Source: Campylobacteraceae bacterium
GTDB lineage: Bacteria; Campylobacterota; Campylobacteria; Campylobacterales; Campylobacteraceae
Assembly: GCA_031276365.1 (NCBI GenBank)
Contig: JAISNG010000051.1
Coordinates: 1-13,814 of the forward strand
DNA length: 13,814 nt
Direction: 5' to 3'
This document shows positions 7,666-13,785 of this stretch, piece after piece. The notes beneath the pieces are model-generated. The model worked only from the letters and a program-made list of their open reading frames with translations, had not been told where the DNA came from and searched no databases. Position 1 is the first letter of the stretch. Each line of letters starts with the position of its first letter. The translations under genes were made by a program, and so were the position numbers.

Positions 7666-8712
7666 ATGAGAAGGATAGATAGAAAAGAAGCGTTGGAGTT
7701 GTTGAGGCTTCCGCTTGGCGAGCTTGGAAAGCTTGCGTTTGAGGTTAAACGCGAACTGCATCCAAATAAAATAACTACATTTGTTGTGGACAGAAATATT
7801 AATTATACGAATGTTTGCTGGGTAAATTGCAAATTTTGCGCTTTTTACCGTCATAAAAAAAACGAAAATGCATATATTTTGAGCTTTGATGAAATAGGCA
7901 GAAAAATAGAGGAACTTATCGCGATAGGCGGCACTCAAGTGCTGTTTCAAGGTGGTGTTCATCCTAACTTAAAGATAGAGTGGTACGAAGAGTTAGTGGA
8001 GTGGATAGCCAAACGATATCCTACCATAACGATACACGGTTTTTCGGCTATAGAGATTGATTATATAGCCAAAATCTCCAAAATAAGCATCACTGAAGTT
8101 TTAAGACGTCTGCATACAAAGGGTTTGTATTCTATCCCGGGCGCTGGCGCTGAGATTTTGAGCGATAGAGTCAGAGATATCATCGCTCCTAAAAAACTTG
8201 ATGCGTCCAAATGGATAGAGATACATGAAAGCGCCCATCAAATCGGCATGAAATCAACCGCAACTATGATGTTCGGCACGGTAGAAAAAGATGAGGATAT
8301 CATAGAACATTGGGAGCGAATAAGAGATTTGCAGGATAGAACAGGTGGATTTAGGGCATTTATCTTGTGGAGTTTTCAAAGCCAAAACACTGCGCTTAAA
8401 GCACAAATCCCCGATATCAGAAAGCAGTCATCAAACAGATATCTGAAACTTTTGGCTCTTTCGCGGCTGTTTTTGGATAATTTTAAAAATATTCAAAGCT
8501 CATGGGTAACGCAGGGAAGCCACATAGGACAGTTAGCGCTTATGTTTGGGGCGAATGATTTGGGAAGTACTATGATGGAAGAAAACGTCGTTGCGGCGGC
8601 AGGTATGGCGCATCGCATGAGCCAAGATGAAATGGTGCGGCTCATACATGACATAGGCGAAATCCCAGCCAAAAGAGATACGGCATATAATATTTTGGAA
8701 GTTTACAAATGA
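7666..8712 (+). CDS. mqnC: Cyclic dehypoxanthinyl futalosine synthase (radical SAM, futalosine menaquinone pathway)
   Basis: Radical SAM enzyme of the futalosine route to menaquinone; it cyclises dehypoxanthine futalosine before the MqnD step. The cluster motif is Cys51-X3-Cys55-X2-Cys58 in NVCWVNCKFCAFYR, preceded by NINYTN, the arrangement that separates the MqnC/MqnE/CofH group from other radical SAM enzymes. GGTQVLFQGGVHP follows, and the 348-residue length fits MqnC. I prefer MqnC over MqnE because of the FILWSFQSQNT segment (like FxPWxFQPxNT in MqnC) and the overall resemblance. Menaquinone is the respiratory quinone in this phylum, so the gene should be essential. Its stop overlaps the next gene's start (ATGA). 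From memory, Helicobacter pylori also has this gene beside an M16 homologue. No other mqn gene is in the window. Confidence 0.93.
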   Translation: MRRIDRKEALELLRLPLGELGKLAFEVKRELHPNKITTFVVDRNINYTNVCWVNCKFCAFYRHKKNENAYILSFDEIGRKIEELIAIGGTQVLFQGGVHPNLKIEWYEELVEWIAKRYPTITIHGFSAIEIDYIAKISKISITEVLRRLHTKGLYSIPGAGAEILSDRVRDIIAPKKLDASKWIEIHESAHQIGMKSTATMMFGTVEKDEDIIEHWERIRDLQDRTGGFRAFILWSFQSQNTALKAQIPDIRKQSSNRYLKLLALSRLFLDNFKNIQSSWVTQGSHIGQLALMFGANDLGSTMMEENVVAAAGMAHRMSQDEMVRLIHDIGEIPAKRDTAYNILEVYK

Positions 8713-10013
8713 TAAAAAAAGTTTTTTTAGCTGTTTTATTAACACAAGGAGTTTTGATGAGTAAAGATGTGATAAACATTGATATAAACGGTATTTCGGT
8801 ACCCGTGATATTTGAGCAGGACAAAAGCCTTCCGATAGTCTCCTTGCAGCTTGTATTTTTGAGCGCGGGAAGTATAGAAGATAACGGTACAGAGGGACTT
8901 GCACGCTTTTGTGCGGCTATGTTGAATGAAGGTACGGCTAAGATAAAAGCGGCTGATTTTGCTGAAGAATTGGAGAACAGAGCCGTAAATTTCGGCGTGA
9001 GCGCGGGCAGAGAGACACTTGTATTTGAACTCTCATCACTCAAAGAGGAGTTTGGTTTCGGCGCAAACATGACAAAAGCCGTACTTGAAAAACCTAACTT
9101 TTCAAAAGAGGCGTACAACAAGGTCAATATGCAGACTTTGGGCGAAATTTTGAGCAAAGAGAGCGATTTTGACTATACAGCGTCGCTGAAACTTAGGAAC
9201 CTAATGTACAAAAACACACCGCTTGGAACGGCAAGTATCGGGACAAAAGAGAGTTTAAAAAAGATAAATCCGTCAAACATTGAAAAATTTGTGAAAAATC
9301 ACCTTGATTTGTCAAATCTTATTGTTGTTATCGGCGGAGATATCAGTGCGGACGAAGTTAAAACACTCCTGAAAGACACGCTCTCACCGCTTCCAAAAGG
9401 CACAAAAAGAGAGCTTGGCTTTTATGATGTTTCAGCAAAAAAAGAGCGCGAAATTCAGACAAAAAAGAGTGAACAGGCATATATATATTTCGGCGCGCCG
9501 TTTTACATAAAGTTAGACGACAAGGATGCTTACAAAGCAAAAGTCGCTTCGTTTATTTTGGGCGAGAGCGGTTTCGGAAGCCGCTTCATGGAGGAGATAA
9601 GAGTTAAAAAAGGACTTGCTTATTCAGCATATTCTAGATTTAGCACAGATAAAACTTCAAGCTCTTTTACTGGCTATCTGCAGACAAAAATAGAAACGCA
9701 AAACGAAGCGCTGGAGCTTGTACAAAAAATCATACGCGAATTTACCGACAAAGGCGTTACAAAAGATGAGCTGGCGCAAGCTAAGAAATTTTTGTTAGGT
9801 TCTGAGCCTTTGCGCGTTGAAACACTCTCTCAAAGATTGTCGCGTTCGTTTTATGAGTACTATTCGGGGCTTGGACTCGGATACTCCAAAGAGCAGTTAA
9901 GCAGGATAGAAAATCTAACCCTTAAAGAGCTGAATAACTTCATCAAAAAGCACAAAGAGATAAACGAACTTACAATCTCAATCGTTACAAATGACGCCGC
10001 CGCCGAAAGATAA
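8709..10013 (+). CDS. M16-family peptidase-like protein lacking the HxxEH zinc motif (probable non-catalytic partner subunit)
   Basis: A 434-residue protein with the two-lobe M16 (pitrilysin, subfamily B) layout. In active members the first lobe carries HFLEHMxFKGT; here the aligned stretch is ARFCAAMLNEGT, so both zinc histidines and the catalytic glutamate are gone (Arg66, Ala69, Ala70). The second lobe keeps the substrate-binding Arg/Tyr region (SRFMEEIRVKKGLAYSAYS). Known M16B heterodimers (mitochondrial processing peptidase, Sphingomonas SPH2681/2682) split exactly these roles between two chains, so this is probably the non-catalytic partner of an active M16 protein encoded elsewhere. 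The first ATG gives a short hydrophobic N-terminus (VFLAVLLTQGVL), a possible export signal; a second ATG at 8757 has a better ribosome binding site. It overlaps mqnC by 4 nt and recG by 23 nt. Confidence 0.9.
   Translation: MIKKVFLAVLLTQGVLMSKDVINIDINGISVPVIFEQDKSLPIVSLQLVFLSAGSIEDNGTEGLARFCAAMLNEGTAKIKAADFAEELENRAVNFGVSAGRETLVFELSSLKEEFGFGANMTKAVLEKPNFSKEAYNKVNMQTLGEILSKESDFDYTASLKLRNLMYKNTPLGTASIGTKESLKKINPSNIEKFVKNHLDLSNLIVVIGGDISADEVKTLLKDTLSPLPKGTKRELGFYDVSAKKEREIQTKKSEQAYIYFGAPFYIKLDDKDAYKAKVASFILGESGFGSRFMEEIRVKKGLAYSAYSRFSTDKTSSSFTGYLQTKIETQNEALELVQKIIREFTDKGVTKDELAQAKKFLLGSEPLRVETLSQRLSRSFYEYYSGLGLGYSKEQLSRIENLTLKELNNFIKKHKEINELTISIVTNDAAAER
8747..8752 (+). promoter_or_regulatory. 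Strong internal ribosome binding site, alternative M16 start
   Basis: AAGGAG sits four bases before ATG 8757 (MSKDVINID...). Starting there would remove the hydrophobic N-terminus encoded from 8709 and give a cytosolic form. The upstream start has a weaker, more distant GGAAG and is coupled to the mqnC stop. Both products may be made. Confidence 0.5.
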
Positions 10014-11778
10014 GGGTTATTTTAAAAAACTTCGCGTGAGTTCATGCATAGAACTTGCGCTTTTGGCTCCATGCGGTTATGATGACTTGAGTATATCACG
10101 TTTTGCGAAGATTAATGAGTTAAATACTGTCCAAATCACCGTCAAAAACGTTCAAAAAACGCCTAAATTTTTAAAAGTAACTGCGGCGGCATGGAACGCG
10201 GATGCGGAACTTATCATATTTAATCCAAAAAATTTCCATTATCTATCGTTTAGTGTTGGAGGCAGTTTTTTTGTGCGCGCTTTGGTACAGAAAAGTTTCG
10301 GCAAACTTCAACTCATACAGCCAAAAATCGTACATGAAGTCGGCAAAATCATGAGCGTGTACAAAACCGAACTTGCCTCAAAAACAGTGCGCCGTTTGAT
10401 GAGCGAATACCTGAATGTTAAAAATCTAACAGATGAGGGACTTCCTGCGGAACTTGCGGAAAATATTGTAGCTTTGCACAATCCAATTGCAGGGCAAAGT
10501 TATGAAAAAAGCCTGAAAAAAGCTTTGTATGCACTAAAATTTGCCGAAATATATCTTTTCTTGAAAAATCTCAACGCAAAAAAACGTTCTTTTAAAGCTT
10601 ACGAAACGCTTTACGGCGATGAGAGTAAATTTGTCAAAAGTCTGCCTTTTACACTTACTAACGACCAGAAAAAAGCGATAGCTGATATCAAAAACGACCT
10701 TTCAAGTTCTCTTGCGGCAAGGCGCGTTATTATGGGAGATGTCGGCAGCGGAAAAACAGTCGTGATACTCGCTGCGGTAATGATGGCATACCCGAAAAAA
10801 GCCGTTTTGATGACGCCTACTACGATTTTAGCTATGCAAATATACAATGAAGCCAAAAGGCTTTTGCCATCTTTTGTGAGAGTTGTTTTGATAGAGAGCG
10901 GCGAAAAACAGGCGGATTTGGACGAGGCTGATTTTATCATAGGAACGCATGTGCTGCTGTACCGCTCCATTCCGCAGTGTCCTCTTGTTATGATAGACGA
11001 ACAGCACAGATTTGGTACGGCACAGAGAGATTTTATACACAAAATGGCTGGAGACGGCGAGACGCGGGCGCATTTTTTACAGTTTAGCGCTACTCCAATT
11101 CCGCGTACAATGAGCCTTATGCACTCCTCTTTAGTAAATTATTCGTTTATAAAACAAACACCTTTTGAGAAAAATATAGACACTTTTATCATTGACAAAA
11201 GTGGTTTTAAACAGATGCTTTCGCGTGTTGAATACGAGATAAATAGAGGAAATCAAGCAGCTGTCATATATCCTTTGGTTGAAGAGAGCGAAGCACTGGC
11301 GTATCAATCTATGGACGAAGGCAGAGCATTTTGGGAAAATCGCTATAAAGGCGTTTTTGTTACACATGGAAAAGATAAAAATAAAGAGCGTATTTTGGAA
11401 GAATTTAACAAAAACGGCTCAATTTTGCTCGCAACCACAGTCGTTGAAGTGGGAATTTCGCTTTCAAAACTCTCCGTTATCGTCATTGTCGGTGCGGAAC
11501 GGCTCGGACTTGCGACACTGCATCAATTGCGCGGAAGAGTGAGCCGCACAGGGCTGAAAGGGTATTGTTATCTGTACACAAATCACCCAAACAGCGAACG
11601 GCTTAACGAATTTTCAAAAACAACGAATGGATTTGATATAGCCGAACTTGACTTGAAATACCGCCAAAGCGGCGATATACTCGGCGGCATAATGCAGCAC
11701 GGCGCACAATTTCGGTGGTTTTCGTACAGCGAAGATGAAGATATCTTGATAAAAGTGAAACGCTGGATTAAAATTTAA
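9991..11778 (+). CDS. recG: ATP-dependent DNA helicase RecG
   Basis: SF2 helicase that remodels stalled forks and branch-migrates Holliday junctions. The 595 residues are short, as is usual for this phylum. The N-terminal wedge/OB region spans about 45-115 (VQITVKNVQKTPK ... QLIQPKIV). The motor follows: motif I GDVGSGKT (249-256, Lys255), TPTTILA (Ia), motif II DEQH (336-339) extended as DEQHRFG, motif III FSATPIPRT, then LLATTVVEVGISL and motif VI LHQLRGRVSR (510-519). The RecG C-terminal element appears as LKYRQSGDILGG. The ATG at 9991 overlaps the M16 gene by 23 nt and has no strong ribosome binding site, so it is probably translationally coupled. The reading frame reaches the conserved start region (FKKLRVSSCIELALLAP) within about 11 codons, so little if anything is missing. 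No terminator is seen after the stop. Confidence 0.96.
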   Translation: MTPPPKDKGYFKKLRVSSCIELALLAPCGYDDLSISRFAKINELNTVQITVKNVQKTPKFLKVTAAAWNADAELIIFNPKNFHYLSFSVGGSFFVRALVQKSFGKLQLIQPKIVHEVGKIMSVYKTELASKTVRRLMSEYLNVKNLTDEGLPAELAENIVALHNPIAGQSYEKSLKKALYALKFAEIYLFLKNLNAKKRSFKAYETLYGDESKFVKSLPFTLTNDQKKAIADIKNDLSSSLAARRVIMGDVGSGKTVVILAAVMMAYPKKAVLMTPTTILAMQIYNEAKRLLPSFVRVVLIESGEKQADLDEADFIIGTHVLLYRSIPQCPLVMIDEQHRFGTAQRDFIHKMAGDGETRAHFLQFSATPIPRTMSLMHSSLVNYSFIKQTPFEKNIDTFIIDKSGFKQMLSRVEYEINRGNQAAVIYPLVEESEALAYQSMDEGRAFWENRYKGVFVTHGKDKNKERILEEFNKNGSILLATTVVEVGISLSKLSVIVIVGAERLGLATLHQLRGRVSRTGLKGYCYLYTNHPNSERLNEFSKTTNGFDIAELDLKYRQSGDILGGIMQHGAQFRWFSYSEDEDILIKVKRWIKI

Positions 11779-11810
11779 ACGCTTTGTTAGTAAACTTATA
11801 ATTTGCCAAC

Positions 11811-12038
11811 AAAACCACAACAATTAAAATTTCTTTGCACTAATATAAACCAATGCAAGAATTGTATAGAACTTGAAACTCTTGAAAACCCAAGGAGCAG
11901 AGATAAATCTCTTATTGGCAATTAAGCAGCTTATGGCGTTACTGTGTTGGTGATTACCGTCTTATATGCAAAATTCAAAACAATAATCTAATCATTTTAG
12001 TTTTGACAATAGGGCATAGAAGCAACATATATGATTGA
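11811..12038 (+). pseudogene. RelE/ParE-superfamily toxin remnant, frameshifted
   Basis: Two adjacent frames together spell the C-terminal two thirds of a RelE-type mRNA interferase. Frame one (11811-11920) reads KPQQLKF ... ELETLENPRSRDKSLIGN and hits a TAA at 11923. Frame two (from 11919) reads LSSLWRYCVGDYRLICKI, then LIILVLTIGHRSNIYD, ending TGA 12036-12038. RelE proteins normally run ENPRSRGKPLIGNLSSLWRYRVGDYRII... without a break, so one base has been lost at about 11921. The arginines of WRY and GHR and the tyrosine of NIYD, which belong to the usual active-site set, remain. There is no start codon with a ribosome binding site, and the N-terminus runs up against recG. No antitoxin gene is adjacent. 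Confidence 0.8.
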
Positions 12039-12070
12039 TAACCATATAAAATTAACTTTAATCTCAAAAG

Positions 12071-12094
12071 TTTATTTTTAAATATAAAAATAAA
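12071..12094. repeat. Perfect AT-only inverted repeat
   Basis: TTTATTTTTA (12071-12080) and TAAAAATAAA (12085-12094) form a perfect 10-bp stem with a 4-nt loop. It lies between the toxin remnant and the winged-helix remnant. It could be a weak terminator, an operator of the lost gene, or chance in AT-rich DNA. Confidence 0.4.
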
Positions 12095-12832
12095 TGTTTC
12101 ACGAAGCAAATTTTATGCAGATAAAAATACATAAAATAACGCCGCAAGTGTCTATAGAACTGCTTTACGATAAAAACTAAACAGACAAAGAATATAGAAT
12201 ATATACATATATAAATTTTTGCATTTTGCAAAATATTTTTATATCTAATAAAATAATTTCTGAAAATTGTAATGTAGATATTATAGAAGCGAGTAAATAC
12301 ATTTCTAAATTAATAAAAAAGGTTATTTAAAAATAAAAATTGAAAACAATAATATACGTACACTATTTTTAACATATGGAGATAAACACCATATCACAAA
12401 AAATCATAATTACGAAAATAATTATGATTTTAAATAATTTAAATCTAAAATATTATAAAAAAAATGATGCATTTCTCACTGCTAAACAAATTGGACTTGA
12501 TAAAATTTTTAAAAAAGATTTGGAGTTTTGAATAAAAACTGATAATAATAATTGGCGTTTATATAATAATGCAAGCAGATGCGCATGTGTTTTGGTAACT
12601 AAAAAGGTAAATTTAATAATAAACAAAAAAATGAATAACTTAGCAATCTCTAACAAAACAAGCTTTGAACTTTCAGAACTAAATCTAAAAATTAAAAGTG
12701 TCCAAAAAAAGCTTAACAAAACTTTTAAAAGAGCGCGAAACAGAGAAATATTTTATATCGCTTGTAGAGAAAGAATTTAATCCTCAAGAATTTGAAATTT
12801 TTCAAAAATCAAAAAGGTATGAAAATGAGTAA
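12094..12832 (+). pseudogene. Winged-helix DNA-binding protein remnant (phage replication/regulator type)
   Basis: Joined reading frames describe a lost protein of about 245 residues. From the ATG at 12094 or 12115 it reads MQIKIHKITPQVSIELLYDKN, TAA (12178-12180), TDKEYRIYTYINFC ... VDIIEASKYISKLIKK. It then shifts one frame in a six-A run (12315-12320) into GYLKIKIENNNIRTLFLTYG, returns near 12430 to YYKKNDAFLTAKQIGLDKIF, meets TGA (12529-12531), continues LYNNASRCACVL, and shifts again near 12722 to LLKERETEKYFISLVEKEF, ending TAA 12830-12832. The segment ISxLIKKGYLKIxIENNNIRTLFL is a recognition helix plus wing, as in phage replication and regulator proteins. At least two nonsense and three frameshift lesions make it non-functional. 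Its end overlaps the next ORF by 8 nt, a trace of operon structure. Function beyond DNA binding is unknown. Confidence 0.65.
12400..12431. repeat. Perfect 13-bp hairpin inside the winged-helix remnant
   Basis: Arms 12400-12412 (AAAATCATAATTA) and 12419-12431 (TAATTATGATTTT) are exactly complementary around the loop CGAAAA, with T4 at the 3' side. It lies in the coding part of the remnant, at the point where the reading frame returns to the original one. It may be a hairpin that promoted the slip, or a terminator-like structure formed during decay. Confidence 0.6.
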
Positions 12833-12959
12833 TGACACAATCATAATGATAATAGTAGCGGTATACAGCATAATAACTATATTTGGTTGGTATGTAGTGA
12901 ATTTACAAAGAAAATTTATCCAAAAATTACTTGATGAAAATGAAAAAGATACAAATTAA
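12825..12959 (+). CDS. Small single-pass membrane protein (44 residues), phage-like context
   Basis: ATG at 12825 has AAAAGG (12812-12817) seven bases upstream. The product begins MSNDTIIMIIVAVYSII, has one hydrophobic segment at about residues 6-25, then a charged, probably helical tail (NLQRKFIQKLLDENEKDTN). Its start overlaps the end of the upstream winged-helix remnant by 8 nt, as in phage operons. It is not recognisable by name. One reading is a complete small phage membrane protein; the other is the N-terminal half of an inner-membrane spanin whose C-terminal half follows 20 bases later out of frame (12979-13104). The membrane-then-helix layout suits both. Confidence 0.55.
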   Translation: MSNDTIIMIIVAVYSIITIFGWYVVNLQRKFIQKLLDENEKDTN

Positions 12960-12978
12960 TTTGTGAATTGTTTGATAA

Positions 12979-13104
12979 GTTACTTTTAGCGACGCTTTAG
13001 GCAAAGCATATAAAGAGCGTTTAACCGCTATAGAGAGCATACAATCAGATGTTACAAAAAACAACTGCGATAACGCTATTGATATTTTACGCGCTAACTT
13101 TTAG
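12979..13104 (+). pseudogene. Inner-membrane spanin (Rz-like) C-terminal remnant
   Basis: A 41-codon open stretch with no start codon, preceded in frame by TAA (12976-12978). It reads VTFSDALGKAYKERLTAI, then ESIQSDVTKNNCDNAIDILR, ending TAG 13102-13104. The composition is coding-like and helical. The outer-membrane spanin-like lipoprotein gene begins inside it in another frame, as Rz1 does inside Rz. Its membrane anchor has either been deleted or is the 44-residue ORF just upstream, separated by a frameshift. Identification rests on layout and general resemblance, not on a conserved motif. Confidence 0.5.
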
Positions 13105-13285
13105 CGGTTGTGTGCAAAAAGAGTACATTACTCTGCCCTGCTCTATCCAAACGCCTGAAAGGTTTTACAGCAATGCAAAATGCAAAGGTGATGATTTTAC
13201 CTTTGCAAAGTGCATTATAAGCAAAACAGAGGCTCTAAAAGCAGACTATGAGAGGCTTTTAAACGCTTTTAATGCCTGTAAATAG
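13049..13285 (+). CDS. Small lipoprotein, probable phage outer-membrane spanin (Rz1-like)
   Basis: A 78-residue protein with a lipoprotein signal: MLQKTTAITLLIFYALTFSGC, where Cys21 would be lipidated (lipobox FSGC). The mature part of about 58 residues has four further cysteines and a helical C-terminus ending NAFNACK. Small Cys-anchored lipoproteins that start within the preceding membrane-protein gene are the hallmark of o-spanins, which pair with an i-spanin to fuse the inner and outer membranes at the end of phage lysis. Here the partner is broken, so lysis function is unlikely even though this frame is intact. The ribosome binding site is poor (GAGAG near 13032). It could instead be a host lipoprotein, but the AT-rich, decayed surroundings favour a prophage origin. 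Confidence 0.65.
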   Translation: MLQKTTAITLLIFYALTFSGCVQKEYITLPCSIQTPERFYSNAKCKGDDFTFAKCIISKTEALKADYERLLNAFNACK

Positions 13286-13294
13286 ATTTTATGC

Positions 13295-13300
13295 TATAAT
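13295..13300 (+). promoter_or_regulatory. Putative extended -10 promoter for the 30-residue peptide
   Basis: TGCTATAAT: a perfect hexamer at 13295-13300 with the TGn extension, 19 bases upstream of the ATG at 13320. It implies a very short leader carrying AGGAG. No -35 is evident. Pattern only. Confidence 0.5.
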
Positions 13301-13319
13301 AACGCAGATAGGAGTTTAT

Positions 13320-13412
13320 ATGATAACGCTTACAAGCTTTTTAATCGCATGCGCTATCTCGGGCGCACTCTCAGGCATTTTTATCTATTATTTACATAAA
13401 AAATATTTATAA
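13320..13412 (+). CDS. 30-residue hydrophobic membrane peptide
   Basis: ATG at 13320 follows a strong AGGAG (13310-13314) at five bases. The product MITLTSFLIACAISGALSGI and a basic tail ending HKKYL has one hydrophobic helix (about residues 3-25). No family is recognised. It lies 34 bases after the spanin-like lipoprotein gene and has its own candidate extended -10 promoter. It could be a leftover phage membrane protein, a small host membrane peptide, or a type I toxin-like peptide; no antisense RNA promoter was identified to support the last. The promoter-plus-binding-site arrangement makes translation likely. Confidence 0.5.
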   Translation: MITLTSFLIACAISGALSGIFIYYLHKKYL

Positions 13413-13421
13413 ACCCACCTC

Positions 13422-13486
13422 ATTACCGCGCAGGCGGTAATCCAAACCCTCGCACGCGCGCAGGCGGTAATCCAAACCCTCGCACG
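13422..13486 (+). repeat. 30-bp tandem repeat containing a GCGGTAAT palindrome
   Basis: Two identical 30-bp units (13427-13456 and 13457-13486; each begins CGCGCAGGCGGTAATCCAAA and continues CCCTCGCACG) with the first six bases of a third. The first unit completes a hairpin with ATTACCGC (13422-13429) around GCAG, a T-to-A and A-to-T variant of the ATTCCCGC / GCGGGAAT palindromes elsewhere in the window. The tandem copy looks like a recent duplication because the units do not differ. Confidence 0.85.
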
Positions 13487-13506
13487 CGCGCATGTGTACA
13501 TGCATG
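13481..13506. other. Alternating purine-pyrimidine tract (possible Z-DNA)
   Basis: Twenty-six bases (CGCACGCGCGCATGTGTACA then TGCATG) alternate pyrimidine and purine without a break, rich in CG and CA/TG steps, the classical left-handed-helix composition. It begins at the end of the second 30-bp unit and is followed to about 13545 by more CATG- and ACAC-rich sequence. Structure in vivo is not shown. Confidence 0.6.
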
Positions 13507-13642
13507 ACATGACGCGTACATGACACACACGCATGACACGCATGAAGCAATTCTACAATTTTTCTATATAGCATATATGCCATTTCTACCCGTCCAGCAC
13601 GCGCAAAAATCAACGAACGATACCCCATCGCCCAACTCCCTC

Positions 13643-13710
13643 CCGTCATTCCATCAACAATGGTTACCAAAATGATTTATCGCTTTGGGGTAAAACCAAA
13701 CGACAAGTGA
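13643..13710 (+). repeat. Dispersed repeat, family 4, copy 2
   Basis: Matches 5869-5935: CCGTCAT, CAACAATG, ACCAAAATGATTTATC, CTTTGGG, and AAAACCAAACGACAAGTGAA. It is followed within 16 bases by an intact family-2 hairpin. Confidence 0.7.
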
Positions 13711-13725
13711 ACGCGCACCATCTCT

Positions 13726-13785
13726 GTCATTCCCGCACAAACGATACGACGTTAGTCGTCATCGTGAGAAATGCGGGAATCCAAA
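13726..13785 (+). repeat. Palindromic repeat, family 2, plus orientation (intact)
   Basis: GTCATTCCCGC (13726-13736) and GCGGGAATCCAAA (13773-13785) enclose a core with CGATACGACG ... CGTCATCG, itself nearly palindromic, so a long interrupted hairpin can form. It is the near-exact reverse complement of 466-525. Confidence 0.85.

Noticed and set aside
12592..12780. 62-codon ORF from TTG as an independent gene
   Set aside because: It is the middle piece of the longer frameshifted winged-helix remnant; coding-like sequence continues on both sides of it in other frames.
13422..13486. Possible CRISPR array
   Set aside because: Only two units, directly adjacent with no spacers; the unit belongs to the palindromic repeat families.
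13407..13670. 87-codon minus-strand frame with an internal protein repeat (RACEGLDYRL twice)
   Set aside because: The protein repeat is just the 30-bp DNA tandem repeat read in frame (30 is a multiple of three), and the rest translates the CATG/ACAC-rich tract.
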